From the NCBI GenBank assembly GCA_041919675.1, contig JAYRTJ010000132.1, positions 1 to 9,239 of the forward strand: a stretch of 9,239 bases of DNA. The letters are read 5' to 3'. The translations under genes were made by a program, and so were the position numbers. This DNA is from SHVO01 sp041919675 (GTDB lineage Bacteria; Pseudomonadota; Alphaproteobacteria; Rhodospirillales; Rhodospirillaceae). Under the pieces are notes generated by a model. The model had not been told where the DNA came from, did not search any database, and saw only the letters and a program-made list of their open reading frames with translations. This document shows positions 1 through 7,464 of this stretch, in pieces. How positions within the stretch are numbered: the first letter of the stretch is position 1; every line of letters starts with the position of its first letter.

Positions 1-223
1 GCAGCTCGCGCGCCTTCGGGCTGATGTACGCGGTCACCAGCTCGCTCTCATTGATTTCCGGGAAGTAGGTTTCGGCGACGACTTTGGTCGGCAGGCCGGT
101 CGTGAATTCCGTGGTGCGGGCGTCCATGACGGCCGCCTTGCGCTGATCGCTCGCGTAGCGGGCGTGGATGGTCCAACGCCCGTTGTCGAGCACGTAGACC
201 TCGAATTGGGTGATGGCCAACAT
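1..223 (-). CDS. Hypothetical protein, N-terminal part (runs off left edge)
   Basis: An open frame starts at an ATG at 223-221 and stays open to the window edge, giving about 74 residues that begin MLAITQFEVYVLDNGRWTIH. The segment has no signal peptide or membrane span; it alternates charged and hydrophobic residues as a soluble alpha/beta protein would (for example KVVAETYFPEINESELV). Codons end mostly in G or C, as in the neighbouring genes, which supports real coding. I do not recognise the family and assign no function. No strong Shine-Dalgarno is visible just upstream; instead a short perfect palindrome (230-243) lies there. The C-terminus is outside the window, so the full length is unknown. 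Confidence 0.7.
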   Translation of the reverse strand, partial: MLAITQFEVYVLDNGRWTIHARYASDQRKAAVMDARTTEFTTGLPTKVVAETYFPEINESELVTAYISPKAREL

Positions 224-229
224 AACGAC

Positions 230-243
230 TTAAGTCCGCTTAA
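230..243. promoter_or_regulatory. Short palindrome TTAAG-N4-CTTAA before the left-edge gene
   Basis: Seen directly: a perfect 5+5 inverted repeat with a 4-base spacer, ending 6 bases upstream of the ATG at 223-221. The half-site and spacer geometry is like that of operators of the CRP/FNR group, but the bases do not match the FNR consensus. It could equally be a small hairpin over the ribosome-binding region, or chance. Role is inferred only. Confidence 0.2.
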
Positions 244-343
244 CTGGCGTGAACGATCCCCCGGCCAACTCCCCCGCCGGTCCATTAACGCAAGACCCGA
301 CGTAAAGGTTGCGCGTTCGCCCAACCGTGCAACAGTTTAGCAC

Positions 344-373
344 AAAAAAGCCGCACCGGAGACCGGTGCGGCT
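344..373 (-). terminator. Intrinsic terminator of rpmE
   Basis: Read on the minus strand, a perfect 10-base-pair GC-rich stem (GCCGCACCGG paired with CCGGTGCGGC, 350-359 and 363-372) is followed at once by six T residues (349-344). The nominal loop is three bases, so the closing pair is probably open. It lies 56 bases past the rpmE stop codon and is the clearest terminator in the window. It also insulates the left-edge gene, which therefore needs its own promoter within 224-343. Confidence 0.93.
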
Positions 374-429
374 ACTCGATTTAGAAGCAACCTTCGCGCC
401 AAGCGTTGAAGCCGGCGCGGGGCGGCTGC

Positions 430-660
430 CTAATCCTTTTTGGTGGTGCCAAACGCCTTGAAGCGCTTGTTGAATTTGGCCAGCTGGCCGCCGGAATCGA
501 GCAGACGATGCACGCCGGTCCAGGCCGGGTGGCTCTTCGGATCGATTTCGAGGCGCAACGTGTCGCCCGCTTTGCCGTAGGTGCTGCGGGTCATGTATTC
601 GCTACCATCGGTCATGACGACCTTGATCTCGTGGTAGTCGGGGTGGATTTCCTTCTTCAT
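430..660 (-). CDS. rpmE: 50S ribosomal protein bL31
   Basis: This 76-residue protein is ribosomal protein bL31 of the large subunit, which helps bridge the two subunits. It begins MKKEIHPDYHEIKVVMTDGS, a hallmark bL31 N-terminus, and carries the family segments DPKSHPAWTGVHR and GGQLAKFNKRFKAFG. Full length for the family. The four cysteines that bind zinc in E. coli bL31 are all absent (the CxC and CxxC positions read VVM and PKSH), so this is the zinc-free form usual in alphaproteobacteria. The start is supported by GAGG six bases before the ATG. It is monocistronic: a promoter-like sequence lies at 713-740 and a strong terminator at 344-373. It is divergent from the DUF3703 gene. Confidence 0.97.
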   Translation of the reverse strand: MKKEIHPDYHEIKVVMTDGSEYMTRSTYGKAGDTLRLEIDPKSHPAWTGVHRLLDSGGQLAKFNKRFKAFGTTKKD

Positions 661-684
661 CGCGCGCCTCTAAAACTTGGACGT

Positions 685-700
685 CCGGCCCAGTGGCCGG
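685..700 (-). promoter_or_regulatory. Hairpin in the rpmE mRNA leader
   Basis: A perfect 6-base-pair stem CCGGCC/GGCCGG with a four-base loop lies 24 to 40 bases upstream of the rpmE start, inside the short leader expected from the predicted promoter. bL31 synthesis is known to be autogenously controlled through the rpmE leader in E. coli; that this hairpin plays such a part here is inference. Confidence 0.35.
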
Positions 701-712
701 GAAAGGCGGCTG

Positions 713-740
713 TATATAGGGTTCGCCCCCGGCCCGCAAG
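713..740 (-). promoter_or_regulatory. rpmE: Probable sigma-70-type promoter of rpmE
   Basis: On the minus strand, CTTGCG (740-735) and TATATA (718-713) are separated by 16 bases, a fair match to the housekeeping -35 and -10 boxes of alphaproteobacteria. The predicted transcript would start near 706, giving a leader of about 45 bases that contains the 685-700 hairpin. TATATA stands out in an otherwise GC-rich gap. Confidence 0.5.
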
Positions 741-786
741 GGCTGGAAAGGGCCATTTTGGCTGAATCGGGGAGGTTTTACCGGCC

Positions 787-1143
787 GTGGGATTAGCAAA
801 ATCACCTGAGCGCTTAAGGGTTTGCCGGCTGGAACTGGAGCGGACCCGCGAACGTCTGGCCGCGGGGGACCTGGACGGCGCCTTCCATCATGCCGAACGG
901 GCCCATGTTCTGGGCCAGCCCTGGCCCGGCCCCCACACCGCCGCCCACTGGCTGATGCTGCGGATCGGTCTCGCGCGGCGGGACGCCCGCGAAATTTTTG
1001 GTCAAATCATACGCCTGGCGGCCGGCGGCCTTTTGACCATGGTCGGCCGGGTGCCCGAGGGCAATACGGGCGGGGCGAACGTCTCCCCCGAAAAGCCGAT
1101 GCCGGTTGCGCCCGATCTCGCGAATCTCTGCGGCGAGAGCTAA
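787..1143 (+). CDS. DUF3703 family protein
   Basis: A 118-residue protein that I recognise as DUF3703, a small family of unknown function. The features that mark it are the N-terminal helix LELERTRERLAAGDLDGAF, the HAERAHVLGQPW segment, a conserved histidine-rich HTAAHWLMLRIG, the arginine/aspartate pair in ARRDAREIFGQ, and the C-terminal GRVPEGNTGGANVS. The length matches the family. The start is a GTG; GGAGG at 771-775 lies 11 bases upstream, a little far but the best available. The N-terminal half resembles a short helical-repeat hairpin; the middle (IIRLAAGGLLTMVG) is hydrophobic but short for a membrane span. It is transcribed away from rpmE, and its promoter must lie in the 661-786 gap. 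No biochemical role is known to me. Confidence 0.85.
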   Translation: MGLAKSPERLRVCRLELERTRERLAAGDLDGAFHHAERAHVLGQPWPGPHTAAHWLMLRIGLARRDAREIFGQIIRLAAGGLLTMVGRVPEGNTGGANVSPEKPMPVAPDLANLCGES

Positions 1144-1237
1144 GATCGGGGTCTTCCACCGCTGATACGTTGAAAGAAACGGCGCGTTTTCCAAAGCTTG
1201 TTGCAATCGTCAACGCTCCAACCGTTGAGACCGCACC

Positions 1238-1441
1238 ATGAATGAAAATCGCAAACTCGCGGAAATTCAGAACATCGTTGCGACGTGGCGCAGGCACACC
1301 AATGTGCTCACGAGCTCAGAAGCGATGAGCGACATTCGCGACGTGCTCGAGGGCCTGCCGTGCGCATCCGCCCGCGCGGTGTACGACGATCATATGCCCG
1401 CGCCCAAAGTCCTGCGCGCGAAGTCATCTTTCCTCGGGTGA
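1238..1441 (+). CDS. Small hypothetical protein (67 residues)
   Basis: ATG to TGA frame of 67 residues, starting MNENRKLAEIQNIVATWRRH. The first 50 residues look like two or three soluble helices (KLAEIQNIVATWRRHTNVL and SEAMSDIRDVLEGLP), followed by a basic tail. Third codon positions are mostly G or C and the overlapping plus-strand frame looks arginine-rich and artificial, so this frame is the more credible one. Shine-Dalgarno support is weak (GAGA about seven bases upstream). I do not recognise a family. It sits 94 bases after the DUF3703 gene and may share its transcript. It could still be a chance frame. Confidence 0.45.
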   Translation: MNENRKLAEIQNIVATWRRHTNVLTSSEAMSDIRDVLEGLPCASARAVYDDHMPAPKVLRAKSSFLG

Positions 1442-1609
1442 TACCCGTTCGCCAGGGTGCTCATGCGAGGCTGGAATAACGCCTAAACCCCGCATTTCCG
1501 GGCCGTCAGCCATGCTTTCAGGGTGGGTGGCGCCGGGGATGAGTTTCGACTATACCCACCGCCAATCCCGCGCCCCATGTGCGGCGCGCTTTTCCCAAAG
1601 GTTTCTTTC

Positions 1610-3709
<2,100 letters not shown>

Positions 3710-3723
3710 GCACGGAAGTAGGC

Positions 3724-4230
3724 ATGCGTGTGATCGTCTCGAAGGCGGCGCCGGCCGACGCTGCGGAAATCGCCGCGCTGGGCCGCGTCACCTTCGCCGA
3801 AACGTTCACGCACTACACGCCCGCGGATCTCGCGGCGTTTTTGGATGCGAAATACCAGCCCGCGATCTTCCGCGCGCTGATTGAAGACTCGGCGGAAGTC
3901 ATCTTTAAAGCCGTGCTCGACGGCAAGATCGTCGGTTACGCCCAGGCGGGACCTTGCGGTCTCCCGCATCCTGACGTGACGCCGGCCTGCGGCGAACTCA
4001 AGCGGCTGTATGTGAAGGGCGGTCACCAGGGTTCGGGGATCGGCAATGCGCTCCTCGACGCCGCGCTCGGCTGGCTCGAAAAACCCGCCCGTAAGTTATG
4101 GATCGGTGTCTTCTCCGAGAACCTCGGCGCACAGAAGCTTTATGCGCGCCGCGGCTTTACCCGCGTCGGAGAATATAAATTCGTCGTCGGCCAGGCGCTC
4201 GATGAAGAGTTCATCTTAAGGCGCGGCTAA
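3724..4230 (+). CDS. GNAT family N-acetyltransferase (PaiA-like)
   Basis: A 168-residue Gcn5-related acetyltransferase that moves an acetyl group from acetyl-CoA to an amine. Motif A is at about 91-111 (ELKRLYVKGG then HQGSGIGNALL), with the acetyl-CoA pyrophosphate loop Q102-x-x-G105-x-G107. Motif B follows: LWIGVFSENLGAQKLYARRG at 125-144, where Tyr140 is the usual general-acid position. The N-terminal TFAETFTHYTPADLAAFL and C-terminal FVVGQALDEEFILRR resemble the PaiA/spermidine acetyltransferase subgroup, so a polyamine or other small amine is a reasonable but unproved substrate. Full length. GGAAG five bases before the ATG supports the start. Only 14 bases separate it from the helicase stop, so the two are probably co-transcribed; there is no obvious functional link. 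Confidence 0.92.
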   Translation: MRVIVSKAAPADAAEIAALGRVTFAETFTHYTPADLAAFLDAKYQPAIFRALIEDSAEVIFKAVLDGKIVGYAQAGPCGLPHPDVTPACGELKRLYVKGGHQGSGIGNALLDAALGWLEKPARKLWIGVFSENLGAQKLYARRGFTRVGEYKFVVGQALDEEFILRRG

Positions 4231-4232
4231 GC

Positions 4233-4262
4233 AAAACGGCGGCGCGGTTTCCCGCGCCGCCG
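4233..4262 (-). terminator. GC-rich hairpin between convergent genes
   Basis: A perfect 11-base-pair stem (4237-4247 with 4252-4262) begins six bases after the GNAT stop. Read on the minus strand it has a GAAA loop and is followed by TTTT (4236-4233), a fair intrinsic terminator. Read on the plus strand the nearest T-run (4275-4282) starts 12 bases past the stem, so it is a weaker terminator for the helicase-GNAT transcript, though probably used in both directions. Confidence 0.7.
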
Positions 4263-4271
4263 CGATGAGGG

Positions 4272-4611
4272 TTATTTTTTTTCCAGCGTGACGTAACGTT
4301 CGAACCGCGAGACTTCCGCGGGGCTGACGTATGTGCAGGAACAGCTTACCGTAAATCTCCTTGCGCTGCGTTTCGTTCAAGCTGGCCGCGAGAACGGTAT
4401 CCAGGTCGGCGGGTGCGAGGATCGGACGGACAGATAATAACGCGCAACACGGGAAATAGTTCCCGCGTGTATTGAATTTCTTGGCGTTGAAATCGCAGCG
4501 CGAGCGAATATATACCGGTCGAACAAGCCCATTCCTGGTGTTGAAGAACCCGCTGGGCACCCGCGAGGCTTCAGCACGCTTCGGAGACCGCGCCCATACA
4601 ACAGCCTTCAT
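4272..4611 (-). pseudogene. Possible decayed minus-strand gene with a frame disruption
   Basis: No intact gene fits this AT-richer stretch. On the minus strand one frame, open from an ATG at 4611, contains a convincing segment (ADLDTVLAASLNETQRKEIY, then GKLFLH) down to about 4334. From there a different frame carries YVSPAEVSRFERYVTLEKK and stops at TAA 4274-4272, just before the 4233-4262 terminator. Removing a single base near 4331 would join the two into one reading frame. The original frame instead runs on into an implausible arginine-rich end through the terminator. The N-terminal part is unconvincing in any single frame and may hold further changes. I do not recognise the protein. Alternatives are a sequencing error or non-coding DNA with chance frames. 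Confidence 0.35.
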
Positions 4612-4655
4612 CCGCTGGGGATAGCACCAAGGTATCCAAGCATGAATCGTGCACC

Positions 4656-5009
4656 GTGCTCGTGGTGGACGACGAGGTGATGGTGCGCGCCCTCGTCGGC
4701 GAGATGCTGCGCGAACTCGGTTATACGGTCTGCGAAGCGGACTCCGCCAAAGGGGCCATCGCCCTGATCCGCAAGGGCCTGCCGATCACCACGATCATCA
4801 CCGATATCCAGATGCCCGACATCACCGGCATCGAACTCGCCGGTATGATCCGCCAGGCGCGCCCGGATATCCGCGTCATCTATATGACCGCTTACGCCAA
4901 GGAAGCCGCGCAGAAGGGCAATCAGCTCCTCAACCATGATGTCCTCGTCAAGCCGTTCACCTTCGAACAGCTTGAGAGCGTCATGATCGAGCGCCGCCAG
5001 CAGCACTAA
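4656..5009 (+). CDS. Single-domain response regulator (CheY-like receiver)
   Basis: A stand-alone phosphoreceiver domain of 117 residues with no output domain. Acidic pocket Asp5-Asp6 (LVVDDE), phosphoacceptor Asp50 (IITDIQMPDITG), switch residues Thr78 and Tyr80 (VIYMTAYAK) and Lys99 in VLVKPF are all present, so it should accept phosphate from a histidine kinase or phosphotransfer protein and act through protein contacts. No kinase is encoded nearby. The start is uncertain: the only canonical in-frame start before LVVDDE is the GTG at 4656, which leaves almost no N-terminal lead and no Shine-Dalgarno at the right distance. AAGG (4629-4632) is instead well placed for an ATG at 4642, which is out of frame by one base. 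The stop codon overlaps the stop of the convergent ammonia-lyase gene. Confidence 0.9.
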   Translation: MLVVDDEVMVRALVGEMLRELGYTVCEADSAKGAIALIRKGLPITTIITDIQMPDITGIELAGMIRQARPDIRVIYMTAYAKEAAQKGNQLLNHDVLVKPFTFEQLESVMIERRQQH

Positions 5010-6025
5010 ATTTCCGTGCCGCTCACGGCGCCTTCGGTGGCGATCACGAGCGCCCGCGCGCTTTCATCGGCCTGCAGCGCCGCAAGGCCCGCCGCGCCGG
5101 ACGGTGTGGTCGCAATTCCATAAACGTCCTGAAATTTGCGCTGGGCCGCCGCCGCCGCGTCGTCGCTCACGGTCCGATAGGCGACATCGCAGCGTCGCAG
5201 GATATCAAAGGCAATGAGCGAAGGTTCTTTGCAATCCAGGCGGCCCATGTTGGACACCGGGCCCTCGACCGTAACGAATTTTCCCGCGCGGTGACTTTCA
5301 CGTAAGCATGGCGCGGCGTCCGGCTCCACGACGACGATGCGCGGTTGCATGGCCCAGTTCGCGCGGATCATGTGGGCGAGAGCGCCCGCGAGTCCGCCGA
5401 CGCCCGCTTGCACGAACACATCCGTCGGCCATTCCCCGCGCGTTTCAAAGTAGGCCCGCAGTTCCTCGGCCATCACGGTATAGCCTTCCATGACCAGTGC
5501 CGGCGGCCGGTGATAGCCGGGCCATGAGGCGTCGGCCAGCAGGATGCTGTTTGTCTCTTCCGCATCGCGCGTGGCGGCCGCGACGCTCTCTTCATAGGTA
5601 TCGCCGGAGCGCACAACACTCGCGCCTTGCGCTTCCAGTCTGTCGGCGAACACCTGCTGCACCGTCGCGGCCAAGTGGATGCGCGCGCGTGCGCCCGCGT
5701 GACGCGCGCCGGCCGCAACGGCCAGGCCGTGGTTGCCCGCACTGGCGCAAACGAAGGTGATGTCCTTCGCGAAATCGCGCAGTTTTCCGTCCGCCGGGAC
5801 CGGCGTCTTCATCGCCTCGGTCCACCGGTCTTCCAGAAGGCACGCCACGGCAAACGGACCGCCCAGCGCCTTGAAGGCGCCAAGTGCCATGCGCGCAGTT
5901 TCGTCTTTGACGAACAGCGTGCCGGCGGCGGTTTTGAAATCGCGCACGGGCGTTGGCTGATAGTTCGGCCAGCGCTTGAGGAAAGCGAACACACGCGCCG
6001 GATCGGGGGAGAAGGTCGTCGGCAT
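5006..6025 (-). CDS. PLP-dependent ammonia-lyase, diaminopropionate ammonia-lyase-like
   Basis: A 339-residue fold-type II PLP enzyme of the threonine dehydratase/diaminopropionate ammonia-lyase group, which removes ammonia from an amino acid to give a 2-oxo acid. Lys52 (LGAFKALGG) is the PLP lysine, SAGNHG (95-100) holds the cofactor ring, Gln-Ala-GVGG (207-212) is the phosphate loop, and TEG near the C-terminus matches the family. The early AFKALGG, LADASWPGY with Asp166 followed by VMEGY, and VEPDAAPCL resemble diaminopropionate ammonia-lyase (E. coli YgeX, about 398 residues) more than threonine dehydratase, but the protein is shorter and has Ala96 where the E. coli enzyme has Asp in TDGNHG. 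Substrate is therefore open. AGGAG lies 11 bases before the ATG and overlaps the TAG stop of the DUF952 gene 14 bases upstream, suggesting coupled translation. Confidence 0.87.
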   Translation of the reverse strand: MPTTFSPDPARVFAFLKRWPNYQPTPVRDFKTAAGTLFVKDETARMALGAFKALGGPFAVACLLEDRWTEAMKTPVPADGKLRDFAKDITFVCASAGNHGLAVAAGARHAGARARIHLAATVQQVFADRLEAQGASVVRSGDTYEESVAAATRDAEETNSILLADASWPGYHRPPALVMEGYTVMAEELRAYFETRGEWPTDVFVQAGVGGLAGALAHMIRANWAMQPRIVVVEPDAAPCLRESHRAGKFVTVEGPVSNMGRLDCKEPSLIAFDILRRCDVAYRTVSDDAAAAAQRKFQDVYGIATTPSGAAGLAALQADESARALVIATEGAVSGTEI

Positions 6026-6039
6026 CGCTGGTCGGGCTC

Positions 6040-6375
6040 CTACAAGGCGAGCACCGGCACGCCGTCCGCATCGAGCGGGGCTTCATGCACCGCGATCACG
6101 CGTTCGGCCGGAAGTTTTCCATAAAGGTGAGGGAACAGCTGGCCGCCGCGTGACGGTTCCCACACCAGCGCCGCGCCGAGGCTATCGGCGTCGATCTCCA
6201 GGACCACCAGATCCGCCGCGCTCTTGAAGTGCAGGCGCGCGGTCTCCTGCGCCTGCGCGGCGGTTGAGAAGTGAATATATCCGTCGCGATGGTCGATGCC
6301 CGAGCCCTCGAACACACCGGCGGCGCGCGCCGCGCGCCACTCGTCGCGGCGCAAGATTTTGTAGATCGGCGTCAT
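6040..6375 (-). CDS. DUF952 family protein
   Basis: A 111-residue protein of the DUF952 family, recognisable by the N-terminal IYKILRRDEWRAARAAGVFE, the signature DGYIHFSTAAQ at about 32-42, the VVLEIDADSLGAALVWEPSRGG segment and the LFPHLYGKLP motif. Full length for the family, soluble, no signal peptide. The conserved His/Ser of YIHFS and the FPHLYG motif suggest a ligand or catalytic pocket, but the biochemical role is not known to me. It is the first gene of an apparent two-gene unit with the PLP ammonia-lyase 14 bases downstream. The ATG at 6375-6373 has only a weak upstream AGGG. A candidate terminator for the preceding msrA transcript ends 25 bases before this start, so its own promoter must be close by, or it is reached by read-through. 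Confidence 0.87.
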   Translation of the reverse strand: MTPIYKILRRDEWRAARAAGVFEGSGIDHRDGYIHFSTAAQAQETARLHFKSAADLVVLEIDADSLGAALVWEPSRGGQLFPHLYGKLPAERVIAVHEAPLDADGVPVLAL

Positions 6376-6399
6376 GATGCGGATAAGAACCCTGGTCTG

Positions 6400-6446
6400 A
6401 AAACCCGATCGCTCGCCGGGATGGAGACCGGAGCGGCGAGTATCGG
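6400..6446 (-). terminator. Candidate terminator after msrA
   Basis: On the minus strand, CCGAT (6446-6442) pairs with ATCGG (6409-6405) and CTCGCCG (6440-6434) pairs with CGGCGAG (6418-6412), giving 12 base pairs interrupted by small bulges with a 15-base loop, then G and TTTT (6403-6400). It lies about 50 bases after the msrA stop. It is imperfect, so partial read-through into the DUF952 gene is possible. Confidence 0.5.
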
Positions 6447-6498
6447 TTCTTTCGCGCGCCCTGTCACTTGTTATGACGGGGGATCCGATGCATGGCTC

Positions 6499-7113
6499 CT
6501 ACGCTCGCATCGGTACGGCAACGCAGGCGCCGCGTGCGAGGTCGCAGCTCGCACCTGTGTTTTTTGCCATATACTGCTGATGTTCATCCTCGGCATAGTA
6601 AAAGGCCTGTACGTCCCGGATCTCGGTCGTGACGGCGCTTGAACCGCCGGCCAGCGCGGCGCCGAGCGCGGCCTTCGATGCAACCGCGAGCGTGCGCTGG
6701 TGCGCGTCATACACATAAATGGCCGACCGGTACTGAGTTCCAATGTCTTCGCCTTGCCGCATGGCCGTCGTGGGATCGTGATTGTTCCAGAAGGCGCGGA
6801 GCAAAGTTTCGTAGCGGACTTTGGTGGGATCGAAGACGACGCGGACCACCTCGGCGTGTCCGGTCATCCCGGTGCAAACCTCTTTGTAGGTGGGGTGCGG
6901 CGTAAAACCGCCGCTAAATCCCGCCTGTGTCGAGTAGACCCCGTCGATGGACCAGAACATCCGCTCGGCGCCCCAAAAACAACCCATGGCGAACATCGCG
7001 AGATCGAATCCGACCGGAAACGGCTCCGCGGTGGAATGACCGTTCACGAAATGACGGGGTGAGACCGCGACCGGCTTTTTACGTCCGCGCAGGGCCTCAT
7101 GGGGCGGCGGCAT
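6499..7113 (-). CDS. msrA: Peptide methionine sulfoxide reductase MsrA
   Basis: Reduces methionine-S-sulfoxide in proteins or as free amino acid, using thioredoxin. With the start at 7113 the protein has 204 residues; catalytic Cys45 lies in AMGCFWGAE, and YRSAIY, FWNNHDPTT, GEDIGTQ and FYYAEDEHQQYMAKN are all family motifs. Resolving cysteines are probably Cys190 and Cys197. The C-terminus is odd: the usual NPxGYC and glycine-rich loop are replaced by NTGASCDLARGAC. I prefer ATG 7113 because related proteins begin MPxPxxALPGR, matched here by MPPPHEALRGR; an in-frame ATG at 7158 would add 15 residues and overlap the upstream yciI-like gene. Neither start has a strong Shine-Dalgarno. No signal peptide, so it is cytoplasmic. 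Third gene of the unit with truncated haemoglobin and YciI-like protein. Confidence 0.95.
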   Translation of the reverse strand: MPPPHEALRGRKKPVAVSPRHFVNGHSTAEPFPVGFDLAMFAMGCFWGAERMFWSIDGVYSTQAGFSGGFTPHPTYKEVCTGMTGHAEVVRVVFDPTKVRYETLLRAFWNNHDPTTAMRQGEDIGTQYRSAIYVYDAHQRTLAVASKAALGAALAGGSSAVTTEIRDVQAFYYAEDEHQQYMAKNTGASCDLARGACVAVPMRA

Positions 7114-7147
7114 GACCGTCAGCGAGACGACCAAAGTGTGCTCCTGT

Positions 7148-7453
7148 CTACTGCTCATGCGTTTCGGGATAGACTTGACGGGTCGGCTGGATGATCACGT
7201 GATCGAACAATCCGCCGATGAGGTATGGGTCCGCTTTCGAGAACTCCTCCGCGTCGGTCAGATTTGTGAATTCGCCGATGATGATCGAGCCGCGCGCGGT
7301 TTTGCTGTCCGGTGCCAACATCGGACCGGCAAAAGTGAGACGGACACCCGTACTCTCGATCCATTCGAGATGGGAGGGCCGCAGACGCCGGCGTAAATCC
7401 GCATGGTCCGGTTTGTCGAAGCACAACAGCGAAATCAGCATCGCGTCCTTCAT
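7148..7453 (-). CDS. YciI family protein
   Basis: A 101-residue YCII-related protein with a ferredoxin-like alpha/beta fold. The marks are a short hydrophobic first strand (MLISLLCFDKP), RPSHLEWI with the conserved His28, FAGPML, GSIIIGEFTNLTDAEEF and the ADPY motif at 74-77, followed by GLFDHVIIQP. The His and Asp of these motifs form the proposed active site in the family, but no reaction is firmly established. The ATG at 7453 has AGGA four bases upstream; an in-frame ATG at 7441 (starting directly at MLIS) has an equal AGGA and is a close alternative. A longer frame back to 7627 is only the shadow of the globin gene. It lies 11 bases after the haemoglobin stop and 34 bases before msrA, so the three are probably one operon. 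Confidence 0.9.
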   Translation of the reverse strand: MKDAMLISLLCFDKPDHADLRRRLRPSHLEWIESTGVRLTFAGPMLAPDSKTARGSIIIGEFTNLTDAEEFSKADPYLIGGLFDHVIIQPTRQVYPETHEQ

Positions 7454-7464
7454 CCTTTCCTGAA

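Noticed and set aside
814..1206. A 130-residue minus-strand frame over the DUF3703 gene
   Set aside because: The plus-strand frame matches a known family; the opposite frame is proline- and glycine-rich with no family features.
5592..6124. Long frames on both strands overlapping the ammonia-lyase gene
   Set aside because: They are arginine-rich shadow frames of a gene with clear PLP-enzyme motifs.
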